From the NCBI GenBank assembly GCA_040954595.2, contig CM082580.2, positions 3,224,001 to 3,288,000 on the forward strand: DNA of 64,000 nucleotides. The letters are read 5' to 3'. The number at the start of each line of letters is the position of its first letter. Positions within the stretch are counted from its first letter, which is position 1. Both the position numbers and the translations under genes were made by a program. Below, piece after piece: positions 1 through 13,504 of the stretch. Below the pieces are notes generated by a model. That model had not been told where the DNA came from. It saw only the letters and a list, made by a program, of their open reading frames with translations, and ran no database searches. Source of the DNA: Balanoglossus misakiensis (Eukaryota > Hemichordata).

Positions 1-1152
1 CAGACGTTGAAACTGACACACCCAGTCGCTCAGATGTTGCCCACCTGTGGTGTACTGTGTGTAGAGGTTATACATCAGCTTGTCACCCAAGTCAGCTGAG
101 TCAGCCAGGTCGAGAAGTTCCAGCTGTTCCAGTTCTTGAATCATTCTTTTGTGCGTTTGACCCATGCGGAGATCGGAGACCAGAGTAGATTCGTGAAATT
201 CTTCAATATTCGCATTATTGTTCTTGTTGTTGATGATGATTTGTTTCAGGGCAGGAACGCTTGTGGCTAGAGATAGAATAACCATGTCACCATGAGGGAA
301 CTTGAACTTGTTGTTTGAAAGATCTATCCTTGTCAGTTGGGAGAGTCCATCAAAACTTGTCCGTTCCAGTGTAGAGATGTGATTGTGCGAGAGATTGAGA
401 AATCTCAGCTTGTGCAATTGCCCAAAGAGTCTCGTGTGGACTTGTGTGATCTTGTTAAAAGACAAGTCCAGATAAGTCAAGTTTGTTAATCCCGTGAAAA
501 CATTGTCTGTAATTAGCAAAATATCCCCAAAACTGTTCCGGAGAATCAAAGTTTGCAGGTTTGACAATCCTTCAAAAACTTTTGCATTGGACTCATTGAA
601 TATAAGACGGTTATCACAGAATTCCAATGATTTCAATTTGTGTAGGCCTTGCCACAAACATTTATCGACAAGCAACTTATCCCTGTTTTCAGCAACATTG
701 TTGATTTTGAGTTTTGTCAGGTTGTGTAGCTCACTGAAGGTGTGACAGTGAATCTTAAAGTCATTGTTCGATGATATATCCAACTCTTCCAAGACATCTA
801 AGTTGGAAAGACTGGAGTTTGGAATGTACGCAAAATTATTGCCGTTCAAACTGAGTTGTCGCAGGTTTGGCAGATGGGTGAAGGACTCTTGGCTGAGTTG
901 CTGTATTGAGCTGTCATGAATTGCCAATTGGCTAGTTGAAACTGGTAGGAATGTGGGAATGTCTGGCCATACTCCATGGTGACAATCAAAATGTGCCCCG
1001 CTAGCGGCAGATGGTGTCGACCGGCAAAATCGAAAAGTTTCCGTGACAGCCAGGGAGTCATGTATCAAACAGAAAATGCTGATAACAGAACATACTGTGG
1101 CATAATAGTAAACTAGTGAAGAAATGTTCACTGCATAGTCCAATATCCTCAT
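1..1152 (-). CDS. Toll-like / LRR receptor, N-terminal part (runs off left edge)
   Basis: A single open frame on the minus strand runs from an ATG at 1152-1150 to the window edge, 384 codons without a stop; in-frame stops lie just upstream of the ATG. The first about 35 residues are hydrophobic and fit a signal peptide. A cysteine-bearing cap follows (one Cys near residue 42, another about 12 residues later), then repeats of leucine-rich type such as LTYLDLSFNKI and LRFLNLSHNHI, at least eight by eye. This architecture is that of extracellular LRR proteins. The cap and the repeat spacing are most like Toll-like receptors, which sense microbial ligands at the surface or in endosomes. The C-terminal cap, membrane segment and any TIR domain would lie beyond the window, so a non-TIR LRR protein cannot be excluded. 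It has no intron here, as is common for invertebrate TLRs. It lies antisense and 5' to the TRRAP exons. Confidence 0.8.
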   Translation of the reverse strand, partial: MRILDYAVNISSLVYYYATVCSVISIFCLIHDSLAVTETFRFCRSTPSAASGAHFDCHHGVWPDIPTFLPVSTSQLAIHDSSIQQLSQESFTHLPNLRQLSLNGNNFAYIPNSSLSNLDVLEELDISSNNDFKIHCHTFSELHNLTKLKINNVAENRDKLLVDKCLWQGLHKLKSLEFCDNRLIFNESNAKVFEGLSNLQTLILRNSFGDILLITDNVFTGLTNLTYLDLSFNKITQVHTRLFGQLHKLRFLNLSHNHISTLERTSFDGLSQLTRIDLSNNKFKFPHGDMVILSLATSVPALKQIIINNKNNNANIEEFHESTLVSDLRMGQTHKRMIQELEQLELLDLADSADLGDKLMYNLYTQYTTGGQHLSDWVCQFQRL

Positions 1153-2636
1153 TGTAGTTTCTTGGGTCAAGGTTAAAGGTCAGGGTCACTGGTGAGTTTC
1201 TTGGTTTAAGTTTTGGGCAGGTAAGACGTGTACAATGGATGACCAGATCACAGTGATGTGTCCAAAGGCTGGATATGGAGAACTAAACATAATGTAAAAG
1301 AAAAACGAAAATTATATGATATTAATGGTTGTCGTCAGTTGACCTACTTTCATTAAATTTGCGCTTTGCAATGGATTTCAACAATTCCAGGAAATTTGAC
1401 TGAATAACAGTAACCATTGCAATCTTAAGTTCACCAACCCATTGTTTTCTATGGTAAAGTTGGTCCTCTGAAGTGGGAACTGGGGGGTGAAAGGGTTCAA
1501 AATCTGGTCAAAGTTGAGAGCAGAAAATAATGCCAGTTGCTGTGAAACTGTTGCATTCCATTCACACATACCTGTCTTTTTGAATATAAGATTATCTCAA
1601 AACGACCGTGGAAAGATTGCCCTGAGTTCATGCATGACTGGTGACACAATTTCTATGCAAGACTTGAGTGAGTTCCTTTGTATTCACAGAGTTTGTACTT
1701 GCAATATCAGAGAAGGCTTCAAAACAACAGCATTGGCAGCATCAGTCGCGAGTAGTGTGGTTTAGAAATAACACAAATAGCTTCAGCTGCTGTCCCAGTA
1801 CCACAAATATTTTAAGATGTAATTCAGTTCCGGGAGAGCTTCACAATCTTGAACCGTTGTGTACACGTCTGCCAGCAGACTAGTTAATGAATATTCATTA
1901 TTCCAAGGTCACTTATTTTGTACCTAGCCAGTGCAACCTCAGGTACACCACCATACATGTACCTGAACATAGTATTTCTGGGACCTGCTGCACACATTTT
2001 CAATTATACCTTATAATCTCCAGTGGGCACTGCAGTCTTTATACTTCATGTCATTGTATATCACAATAATTTGAGGAAATAAGTAAAGCACAAACAGTTG
2101 CAAAACGGTGTCTGTTCGATATTATGCATGAATGGCACCCTCACAGTCACGTACCTCATGAATATTCATGTATGGCGGGTCAACAGGTAAAAGTGCCCTA
2201 GCTAGGTCATTTTCATAGAGATTCAAAATGTTTACTCGGTAACTGCCTGTACATATTGAACATAACAACAAATGTAAATTTTGAAGTTTAGAAATTGGTA
2301 TTATGCAAGGTGTGAATCTTTGCACATCAGTGTAAACAATGGCTACACAAAATGCACTCGAAATAAACCATTGCATAGAATCCTAGAGTAGGCAGGATTT
2401 TGTTTGGGTTTGAAATAAAATTTCAAAGTGACTTTTGCAATGCAGCTTCTCATGACTGAGTGTCATTTCTCTGACGGTAGAAATGTTGTCAATATATTGA
2501 TCTCAAATGGCCTTAATTTCACATTTATTGATATGAAAGATTGTGGTGCATTTTCTCGGTTTATTCAATATAAGACCAGCTTCTTTCTGTGTATCACTAG
2601 TAACCTTTCAATAATCAATATTGATTCTGATTTTAG
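1153..2636. other. Non-coding stretch between the LRR gene and the first TRRAP exon in view
   Basis: I see no convincing exon here. It should hold the promoter/5' region of the LRR gene and an intron of TRRAP, because the exon at 2637 begins in frame with no start. A short repeat-like stretch at about 1428-1500 ends in a GGTGAAAGGGTT-type motif that recurs near 7152-7245 and 7455-7545. Confidence 0.5.
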
Positions 2637-5600
2637 GCCATGAGTAAAGCCAGGACTGAGCACAACTCGCGTCCAGCATTCCCTGCAGTTTTTCCGGAAT
2701 ACGGCCTGTGGGAAGAGCATTGGATTCGCTGTTCCAAGGAACTCAGTCAGTGGGATTTATTGATGGATTATGGCAATGCTAAAGGTCACACCAACCCACA
2801 TCTTGTTTTGGAGAGTGCGTGGAGGGTGCCGAATTGGTCTGTCATGAAAGAAGCCCTTGCTCAGGTAATGATGCATCCCTTTATATCTGTCTCAGTGTCT
2901 GGCTTTCTCTGTCTGTCTGTCTGCTTGCATCCATCTTTCTGCACAAGTTTTTCAACATTTGCTTATTTTTTGTGGTTGGTTTAGTGATATAGAGAGAACA
3001 TTTGTGTATTGAACATGACAAACGATTCATTGGTATTTCAAAATTGGTGTCAGATTTAGTCATCAAAATTATCTTCATACTTGAAATGATTACATGTATG
3101 TTGTACAAACATTGTTTAACTTTGATGACATCCTAAAGAAATATATTTGAAGAAAATGTGGCTGGATATTGTTATAAAAATCTGGCAAGCTTTAAATAGT
3201 CCATGCCCTTTCTCTTTTCTATAAAAGAACATATTTTATACAAGAAGTGGCATGTTTACATATACATGGAAATCTTGAAATTTTGCCTTTCTATGAAAGC
3301 TTACATACATTGTTACCTAATATAAGGTGATAGCATGTTAATAAACAACAAGACATATTCCCTCCTCCATGTAGGTTGAACTGAGCTGCCCTAGGGAGTT
3401 GGCATGGAAAGTGAACATGTACAGAGGTTATCTAGCTATATGCCATCCGGATGAACACCATCTCAATCTGGTAAGTCTACTCTCTGCATTGATCTCTGTC
3501 TTGCAATGTTGTTCTGTCAATTCTGGCTGCCTTCAATAGGTTTTCACTTTGTGCTAGGGGGTCAAATCACATTATAATAATTGCATTCTGGGTAAAAAGT
3601 CGACAACTCACTGTAGTGAGATAGAAGACATATGTTTACTGTATTTCATGACTTCCTTTGGTCAAACATTTCTGCCTTTGTAGTTGACATGTTAAAGTCA
3701 TCCAACTTTTTAGTCGACTGACTGAATGTCTGCCCATTTGTCTAGTTGACTGTCTGACTTGCTTGCTATTGCTTGAAATTCTGGCTCTCACGTTCAGTTT
3801 GCTGAAAGTTCTTCTATGAAGCATGCATAAGCAGCTAGTGTTGTAGACACAACCAGGTTTGCAGGATTAGAAAATATATTATTAATGTCAGGTCTTGTGA
3901 CATGTTTCTCAAGATACTTTAAAGAATGTTGAAAAGACTTCATTTACTGAGTACTCAACCAGTCCTGTCTCATTGTGCGGAACAAAATGATTATAAAAAA
4001 TAGCAAAATAATTGTGAAGATGAAGATCTTCTGTCAATGTTTTGATCGGCAGTGATGAATAAGCTGGGGTTTTTTTTCTCTTCCAGATTGAGCGCTTGGT
4101 TGAGATGTCAAGTAGCCAGGCCATAAAGGAATGGAGAAGATTACCAACAGTAGTTTCACATATACACACACCACTACTACAGGTCTGGTTTGATTGAAAT
4201 GAGTACATGTATTTTGCATGAGATTTATTGCAGACAGCTCTTGCATGTTACAACTGTAAATTTATCAATTGTCGCTGCAAAGAAGTTGTTATAGAAACTT
4301 GTTGCATTGAAATATGAAAGTGATATTCTGTCTGATGTTCACTGTACAATTGTCCACAATGCTTGTGCATATTCACCTGCTGCAAAATGGCATTTCTTGC
4401 CCCAAGTACTCTGGGAACGTCTGTGAATTTGGAGTGGTGTTCAAGTGTTTGAACTCTCAATGCCTTCAAAGTCTTCAGCTGTTATGCTGAAGAAGTTTGA
4501 AAGTGGGAATTCTGATGAGGATTGTGTTTCGATTTTTGCAGGCGGCACAGAGAATTATTGAATTGCAGGAAGCAGCGCAGATCCACCAAGGTTTACAACA
4601 AACCAACATTGGTCGCAATTCCAGCATTCATGACATGAAAGCTATTGTGAAAACATGGAGGTAAGAGACATAGCGGATAGTTGATTGATCATGTTGGAAC
4701 CAGAAAAGTCTAGGTCAGTTGGAGTGCTCGAAACAAACAAAAAAAGCCCCCAGATCATTCCAAATTGACTTGGTATAGGTCACTGGTGAAACATTGCCAT
4801 GTTGGAATGTTGTTTTGAAAATGCTGAGAAATACTCTATGTAACATTGCAGATAAGAATCTTCCAAACATCGAAAGCAGCAGTTGTATCATCATGCAATT
4901 TGTTTGAACATCGTGGTTTGTGGCCAAGAATCTTGCTACAAATGTGACAAATAAGCGTACAATATTTTTTTTCGGAGTTAACGAAGCAGTACAAGAACGC
5001 GAAAGTTAACACTCATGTAACAGTGGCCTCTCTCGATATCACGAAAATTTTCAACTCGCGAAAATAACATATTTTACAGTAGTTGTCCAGCCACAGGTTG
5101 AGTCTGCCTAGTTGACATGCAGTTATGAAGTTAATTGATTGATGTTTATCTGGTTTGATTTCAGAAATCGTCTGCCAATGGTATCTGATGACCTTTCTCA
5201 CTGGAGTGATATTTTCATGTGGAGACAACATCATTACTTGACCATTGTGTCTTCCTATGATAACCATGCTACTCATGATCCGGTGAGAATTTTGCTCTCT
5301 TCATTTCAAAGCATCAGATTATCAAGGCACTTTACGTGAAAACAGCATTCCTATTACTTACTGTAGGTTATCAATTATATGCTGACGTCAGACTGACACT
5401 GGGAAAAGTTCTAGACCAAGATAACAACTGCAAATCTTTCTAATATTATATGTGTCAACTAAGCCATTTTCATGACTCAACGTGACCAACGTGATCATGC
5501 ATTTTTAGATGGTGTTCAGAATGTTGACATTTCGCAGTGAGAAAAATGCAAATTTCACAGGAAAATAAGTAACGGTAGCTTATCAATATGATATTAGTTG

Positions 5601-8600
5601 TCTGTTGCAATCAAATTGGCAAATTCATGCCAATAAAACTGCCAGGATGTAAGACCTGGACTACTGAGGTCATGAACATGTCTGATTGAGAAGAGTCATT
5701 TACCACTCGGTGCATGTGATCGTTTCCTATTTTGATGTGCACTACCAGAAGATAACATTAATCTCATTATTATTTGTTCATTTTTACAGCAATCCTCCAG
5801 CCATTCCATGCTTGGTGTCCATGCCTCTGCACAGTCTATCATATACTATGGGAAGATAGCCAGGAAACAGGGCTTGACAGGAACCTGTCTGGATTGGCTC
5901 AGTCGGTAAGTACTGGTTACACATGTGTCTTTCATTATTGCATCCAACTTCAGACTATGCTGCTAGATCTGACTTTAGTAGGGAGTGTGAGTCAAGAATC
6001 GCTTACCCTTCTAACAAAAGGGACAGGGATTAAGAGTTAGACTACACTAAAACTAAAGTTATTTCCACTCAGTAGTGCAGTAGTCTGTGTGCCACATTTT
6101 ATTCCGAAGTAGGCCTATTATGTGAAGAAACATGTATATAAATTTATACCTAGTACATATTCATGTTGTGTTATTTCATGACTATCTTCTGTGTCTGATA
6201 TCGCCTGTCTATAAAGGCCATAAGTCCAGTTATCACCTGAAGAGAAATAATGTAATCGTTTATAAGTATGGAGTATGTTAAAAGAAGACTGTAGTAATTA
6301 CTATACAACATATTATTACAGACTATAGCCTATTAGAATTTTCTGCCTAACACATTTTGTATACCAACTACAAGTGATGTACTTGCAATTTGGCATGTTC
6401 CCTGTTTCTCTTACAGCATTCACACCATACCTAGCGTTCCCATCGTGGATTGCTTTCAGAAGATCCGTCAACAGGTCAAGTGTTACCTGCAGATGGCCGG
6501 CACAATGGGAAAGAATGAATTACAGGAGGGTCTGGAAGTGATCGAATCTACCAACCTGAAGTACTTCACCAAAGAAATGACGGCTGAGTTCTATGCTTTG
6601 AAAGGAATGTTCCTGTCGCAAATAGGAAGGTAGGAACTTACAATTGGAGTGAAATGAAGTTTTGTAGAATAAACAGCAGTTCAAACAAAAACTGCATTTT
6701 TATAACCATCAAGGTGACTTTTTCACAATCCAAGTGCCTCTGGGTTATTTTAGATTATGTCTGCTACCTTCACCCCGTGGCCAATCAAACAACTGACAAA
6801 CCAAGCCTACATCATGTGTGTTTAGTTCCAATTATGTTATCGACAACGAAAACAATCAAGCGTTGCTTGTGAAAGGGTGACATTAACTTTTTTATTGATT
6901 GATGTTTGATTTCTACTTTGTGAATGCCATACATTGATTGGAGAGATGGTCCATTGGAATAGTCCTAATTTTGTTTGTTGCTGTTACTTTTGTACAGGTC
7001 TGAAGAAGCTAATAAGGCCTTCTCAGCAGCCGTTCAGATGCATGATACACTGGTCAAAGCATGGGCGCTCTGGGGAGATTACTTGGAACTTCTGTTCACC
7101 AAGGAAACCAAAGAAAGGTAGAACAGTCTTGTCAATCTCTTGACAATCACTTTAACCCTGTCACCACAATGGTTCAGTCCAAACGCGTTGTTATCTATGG
7201 TAGGGTTGGACCTCTAAAAAGGAAACTGGGGGTGAAAGGGTTGTTGACATGTGTGCACTGGATATTACAAACAACACAATGTCACTTTATTGAAATCTCT
7301 TTGTTGAGTAGCAGCTTCAGTTTCACTTATGGTCAAGTTCATTATTCCTGTAGTGTCAAACCAAGCTGTACAGGCACTCGATAATTCACAAATATTTTCA
7401 ACATGGAGCCTATACCCACAAAAACGACAGGGTCCATTTTACAATACTTGGAAGTCTTTCACCCCACCCTTTAGCTCTATACGGATCCACTTCACGATAA
7501 AAACAATGGATTTGGACCAAACCATAGTGGTGAAAGGGGTAATGTGGTATTAGATCAGTGATCCACATTATTGCATGCACTGTAGTGGTTAACTGTTATC
7601 TTTGCATTTCTGTCACAAAATATCTGGTCTATCCTTTTACAATTTAATTTAATTTAAATAAAATATTTTCTGTTTATCTATTAGCTGGTGTATACCTCTT
7701 TAACGAGTTTTCATTTCCACTCTTTATTTCAGGCAAATTAACTATGGCGTATATGCCATCACATGTTACTTACATGCATGTCGACATCAGAATGAGAGTA
7801 AATCCAGGAAGTATCTAGCCAAGGTGTTGTGGTTGCTCACTTATGATGATGAGAAATCCAGTCTGGCTGAAGCTGTTGACAAGTACTGTGTTGGAGTTCC
7901 ACCAATACAATGGTTGCCATGGTAAGAACGCATCAATGTTTAAAGGGACAGTCTCTCTCTCGTTGCCCCTTTTTTCATTAATTATGTTTGATACAAGACA
8001 CCGTTTATGTTAATGTTAATGTACGTGTGGATATATAATGAATCAACGTTCGACTACACACAACTTCCATCCCGTTTGTAGGATATGAGAGTAAAAATCT
8101 CGCCAAAATGAATAAAAGGTAAATACCGATTATTCATTTTGGCAAGTTTTTCACTCTCGTGTCTACAAGTGGGATGGAAGTTGTGTGTGGTCGAACGTTG
8201 AATCATTATATATCCACATGTAGAATAGATTAAATAGTGTCTTGTATCAAACATAATTACTGTAAAAGGGGCTGTGAGAGAGAGACTTTGTCCCTTTAAT
8301 AGTCAATACCAAAGCACAGACAGAAATTTGCATCCCTAGAATAAGCAGTTTTGTTTAATAGCCATTTTTTTTTAGATTTAAAAACTCTAGTATGTTTAGT
8401 GGATGTCTTGCATTATACAACTTTGAATTTCAGGATCTCATTCTGAAGGAGTGTATAGTATATAAGACACATTGCTTGTAGTTGAATTTTTTTTCCAATC
8501 CCAAAATAATTTTTTAAAACTTTTTTCCTATTTTTTTATTGCAGGATTCCACAATTATTGACATGTTTAATTCGTACAGAGGGTCGACTGATACTGACTT

Positions 8601-11600
8601 TATTAGGTCAGGTTGGTAAAGTGTACCCCCAAGCTGTTTACTTCCCTATCAGAACCCTCTATCTGACGCTGAAAATTGAACAGAGAGAACGCTGTAAGTA
8701 ACTTTGTAGAACTACTCAGTGACTCAAATAAAATAATAAATTTGTGATGTATTCTTTGAAGTGAAAAATAAATCTATCAACTCTCATTGACTTCATACTG
8801 AGGTTCATATCACATGATATTGAAATGCATTGTGGGTGAAAAGTTAACCACTTACTGTCCAAGGAGTTTCGAATATTAATCTGTTACCTGTGTTGCCTGG
8901 TGAATATATCAGAAAAAAATTGGTGTTTCCTGGTAGCATTCATAATTCCACTTTTCACTAATACCAAAAGTCAATTTAACATGCAGTAGAAATTAACTGT
9001 GTTTGATATTATTGTCAACTGCATGGATTTTTTATTACTCAAAGTAAGTGAAAGTGAAACTGTGTTGATATTACAAGATTGTTGATACATAATTTGTTGT
9101 GCACTTGTTTGTCATATTTTGCAGACAAGAGTGGCGAGGCGTCCCTGGCCGTCAACGTCACTAGAAGTGGCAGCAAAACAACCGACAATGCAGAATCAAC
9201 TTCCGCCACCACCACAACAGCAACAACAACCGCAGCAGTTGCAACAGCAACAACAGCAACAACATCGAGTGTCACACCTGCAGTTAGTACAGCATCATTG
9301 CCAGGGTCACAGGCAATCACACAGATCGTTGGTCAAACTGCAGCATCGGATACAACTGTAGCTGCAGCAATAACAACGACTACAGCGTCTCTGTCGTCTG
9401 CGCAAGGTTTGTATAGAATTGTCTAATCTGATGTAGTGTTGGGCACCGACTTTACCTTTGCTGATTCTTGTTTAAATCTCGAGCTTTCTCAATCCAATCA
9501 GAGCGGTCGTTAGAGAAGAAAGCTGGGGGTGCAGAAAAACAAAAGAACTTGAACAATAGAGGCGAGTTTCCAGCATGTGGCGTACACGTGGCCAGTTCCA
9601 AAGTGTCGGGAAAGCCGCTCTGTGATCGGTCGAATGGATCCATTCGCTAAAACGAGATCTTCTATGGCATAGGTTCAGATGTAATGTGGCGCGTATAGCG
9701 AGAACCAAAGGTGTCAATTTGATGAAATACAGATCCTAAAGATATTTTGATTGCATTGACAAATGACATGTACTTTATTATCTTTTTGCATTGAAACCTC
9801 TAACTGGCAACTCTCTCTTTGCTGTTCAGAAGGCAGCCAGCCATCAGCATCACAGACAGCCAGTCAGTCGAGTGGTGGAGGCACGTCTGATCCTGGTCCT
9901 ATCAGAGCCACAGCTCCAATGTGGCGATGCAGTCGCATTATGCACATGCAGAGGGATATCCACCCACCACTCCTGTCATCATTGGAGGGCATCGTAGATC
10001 AGGTGAGTAGCAGTCAGTTGACACAGTGCTGTGGAGTTTAGTCTGGTGTGAGACCACATCTGAGCTGACCTGCAGAGTGATCGCGGGGACCAAAATCTGA
10101 CGAACAGTGTTTTGCATGAAGATGATAGTTTGTTAGAAATCTCCTTGTACTCAGAAGTTGCACATGTGCCAAACCAGAGACTCTGGTTACAAAAATGTAT
10201 ACAGTGACTGCCATAAAGCAGTGTGCTGTCCTAACAACAGACAAGATGGCGGCAACCGTAGTCTGCGGTAGAGATCAAGACAGCAAATTGGGTGAAAAGA
10301 TGAGACAAAACCAAAGTCTACTTATACGGTGTACATGAAATATGGAAGGGAGAGAAGGTAGTCCACTATGTGAATGCATCGAAAATTTGGATTGGACATA
10401 AAATTTGTACACAAGAAATTATGCACTGCCCATACGACATCATCGGTCTTTAAGTGTAATACTGGCTGTTTTCCTGTGGCATATCACAGTATGTGATTAA
10501 AATAATATTCATTGTGGTAGAAACTTTCAGAACACAAAAAATGCAGAATAATTCTTTCTAGTCAAAAACATGCAATAGGGGACACAACTATATTTATCTC
10601 ATTATTGAAACTCATTTTGCTTTTGTGTTGGTAGATGGTGTGGTTTAGAGAGAATTGGTATGAAGAGGTGCTGAGGCAACTACGTCAAGCACTGGCCAAA
10701 TGTCAGGCTGTAGCATTTGAAAATCGAGGTGCTGGTAAGTCCACATGGTATTATTCGTTCTGTATATTGTCAGACAATCACGTAACCTGATTTATTTCAG
10801 GTCTAGTAACATTTAAAATGAATATGTACTTTGGAAAGAATTATGTCTTGTTACAGCAGAACACAATGTGGGTGGGAAATTATAAATGAGAATTTTCAGT
10901 TGTAAATGATGATATCACAGATAATAAACTTTACATTTTGTATGTTCCATTGAATCATACATAAGACATAACAGTAAAGCACAGGTATACTAGTTTTGTA
11001 CCATGCAAAGTTTTTGAATCTATAATTTGGGGTTTTTTTGGAACAGAGTAGTATGAGTACTTGACTAGATTGATATTAGCCATTAAAAAATAAATCCACT
11101 TTAATAAAAGGTTTTATGACACACGACACGTATCACTGATTATAGAAACCATGAGAATACTTACCACCCTGCTTTCTGTCATGGACAGTTGCTGAAGCCC
11201 AAGTTACTCCACACACACTGAACTTTGTCAAGAAGTTAGTCAGCACTTTTGGTGTGGGCATAGAGAATGTGTCCAGCGTTGCTACAACCTTTTCGAGTTC
11301 CGCATCAGAGTCCCTAGCCAGGCGAGCACAAGCCACCGCTCAGGACCCAGTCTTCCAGAAACTCAAGGGACAGTTCACCACCGATTTTGATTTCTCACTG
11401 CCCGGATCCATGAAGTTGCACAACCTGATCGCCAAACTGAAGAAATGGATCAAAATTCTAGAGGCCAAGACAAAGTTACTGCCAAAGTAAGCAAATGTTT
11501 AACCATCTTTTGTGTACCGTGTCATTGGTGTTGACAGCTTCCCTTTCAGGAGACAGTGTCTGAATGAGATAAAATTATGAATTGAATTTTACAAGGTTGA

Positions 11601-13450
11601 ATACTGTAAGTAACTAAAATAACTTTATTATAGGAAGATTTGTTGCAGTTTTTAAAACATTTCTGTGAAGAATATTGAGTTTTGCATGTTACTGCGAAGG
11701 GGGTGTAGACTATGGAACCGGATATCTTCCATTTGAATATTGAAAAATAAATTGCTGGACTGTTTGAATCATTAGTATGATCAAAGAAATCTGTCACAAT
11801 AATATTAAATCGGTGCGGCACCGTTTTAATACACATAGCGTGTTCAAATTGCAACATGCAGTCACAATCAGGCATCAGTAAGCTTATTTAGATGGACCAA
11901 TTCAAGTTGGGAAATAAAATCATGAAAATAATGCAAAAAGTGGCAGCTCTGGAGGCTTTAATCACTCTCTGTATCATTGGCAGGTCCTTCTTGATAGAAG
12001 AGAAATGTCGTTTCTTGAGTAATTTCTCTACAAGCACGGCTGAAATTGACCTACCAGGTGAATTTCTCCTGCCAAAGCACAGTCACTACTATGTGAGAAT
12101 AGCTAGGTTTATGCCCAAGGTGGATATTGTACAGAAACACAACACAGCAGCAAGAAGACTCTATATCCGGGGACAAAATGGAAAGGTATGATAGCCACCT
12201 TTGATGGGCAGAGTTTAAAGGGACAAAGTCTCTCTCTCGCTGCCATTTTTCCATTAATTATATTTGATACAAGACACCGTAATGTTATTCTACATGTGGA
12301 TATATAATGAATCAACATTCAACCACACACATCTGCCATCCTTTGTAGGATATGAGAGTAAAAATCTCGCCAAAATGAATAAATGGTAAACACTGATTAT
12401 TCATTTTTGGCGAGTTAAATGCTTTGAGCTGCCCATTGTACCTTTATGATAGAAAATAGAGACATGAAAGAAAGACATAAAAAAACACCAAGACAGACAA
12501 AATTGTAAATTGAATCCATTCCCTTATGAAGTTAAAACAAGATGATTTTAATTGCTGTTTTTTTAATAATATTTTCCATTAATGGCTTTTTGTTTGATCT
12601 CTTCAGATCTATCCCTATCTAGTTGTCAATGATGGCTGTTTGAATGAATCCCGAAGAGAAGAGAGAGTTCTTCAGTTGCTAAGAATGCTGAATCACTTCT
12701 TGATCAAGAGAAAGGTAAACTTTACATCAGTCTGCTAATGATCTTTCATTTCAATGTGAAAATAAGACAGTTTTATAGTGGGATACATCATGGGATGAAT
12801 GTACAGCAATAGATGGGTGGTAAATTGTGCATTGCTCTTTACAGGGGGGAGTGAGTCTGGAACACCTTGAATGATTCAGGAAGTCAACTATTCACTGAAT
12901 TTGGCTATTACACTGTAAACGCGTTTCACAGCCAGTAGAACCATTCTCATTGGTTCCTTGATCTCCAAACTGAAGACATAGTCGTGGTTCTGCCAACCAG
13001 CTTTAGTTTTACTAAGTGTTTATGACCAGAGACCATCTGTATTCACACGTCTATCGCCCACTTTCTATTTGTTTTGCTACAAGCGGAATACTTTAAAAGT
13101 TAACGAACAACTCCCTGTTTAATTTTTGCAGCCATACATCTCCTATTGATGATTACAGCACTGATATAACACTTCAAGATGTAACATTACCTGTGCAATT
13201 CTTTCTCAGGAGACTGCCAAACGTCATCTTTACTTCACGGTACCCCGAGTAATAGCGGTATCACCACAAATGAGACTTGTAGAAGACAATCCCACATCTA
13301 TATCACTTAATGATATCTACAAACAGGTGAGCATTGTAGTGTCAAGCTATAATCAATAATATGTCTTCAATTCCATACATCATCACCACTATCATCATCA
13401 TCATCATCATCATCACCATCACCATCACCATCACCACCACCATCACCACT

Positions 13451-13504
<54 letters not shown>

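Noticed and set aside
2640-2984. ATG at 2640 as the start of a separate gene
   Set aside because: A clear splice acceptor (TTTTAG) precedes it and the frame continues TRRAP; a donor at 2865 ends the exon.
9119-9361. Polyglutamine frame across the TRRAP low-complexity exon
   Set aside because: It is in the wrong phase for both neighbouring TRRAP exons; the Thr/Ala frame joins conserved blocks on both sides.
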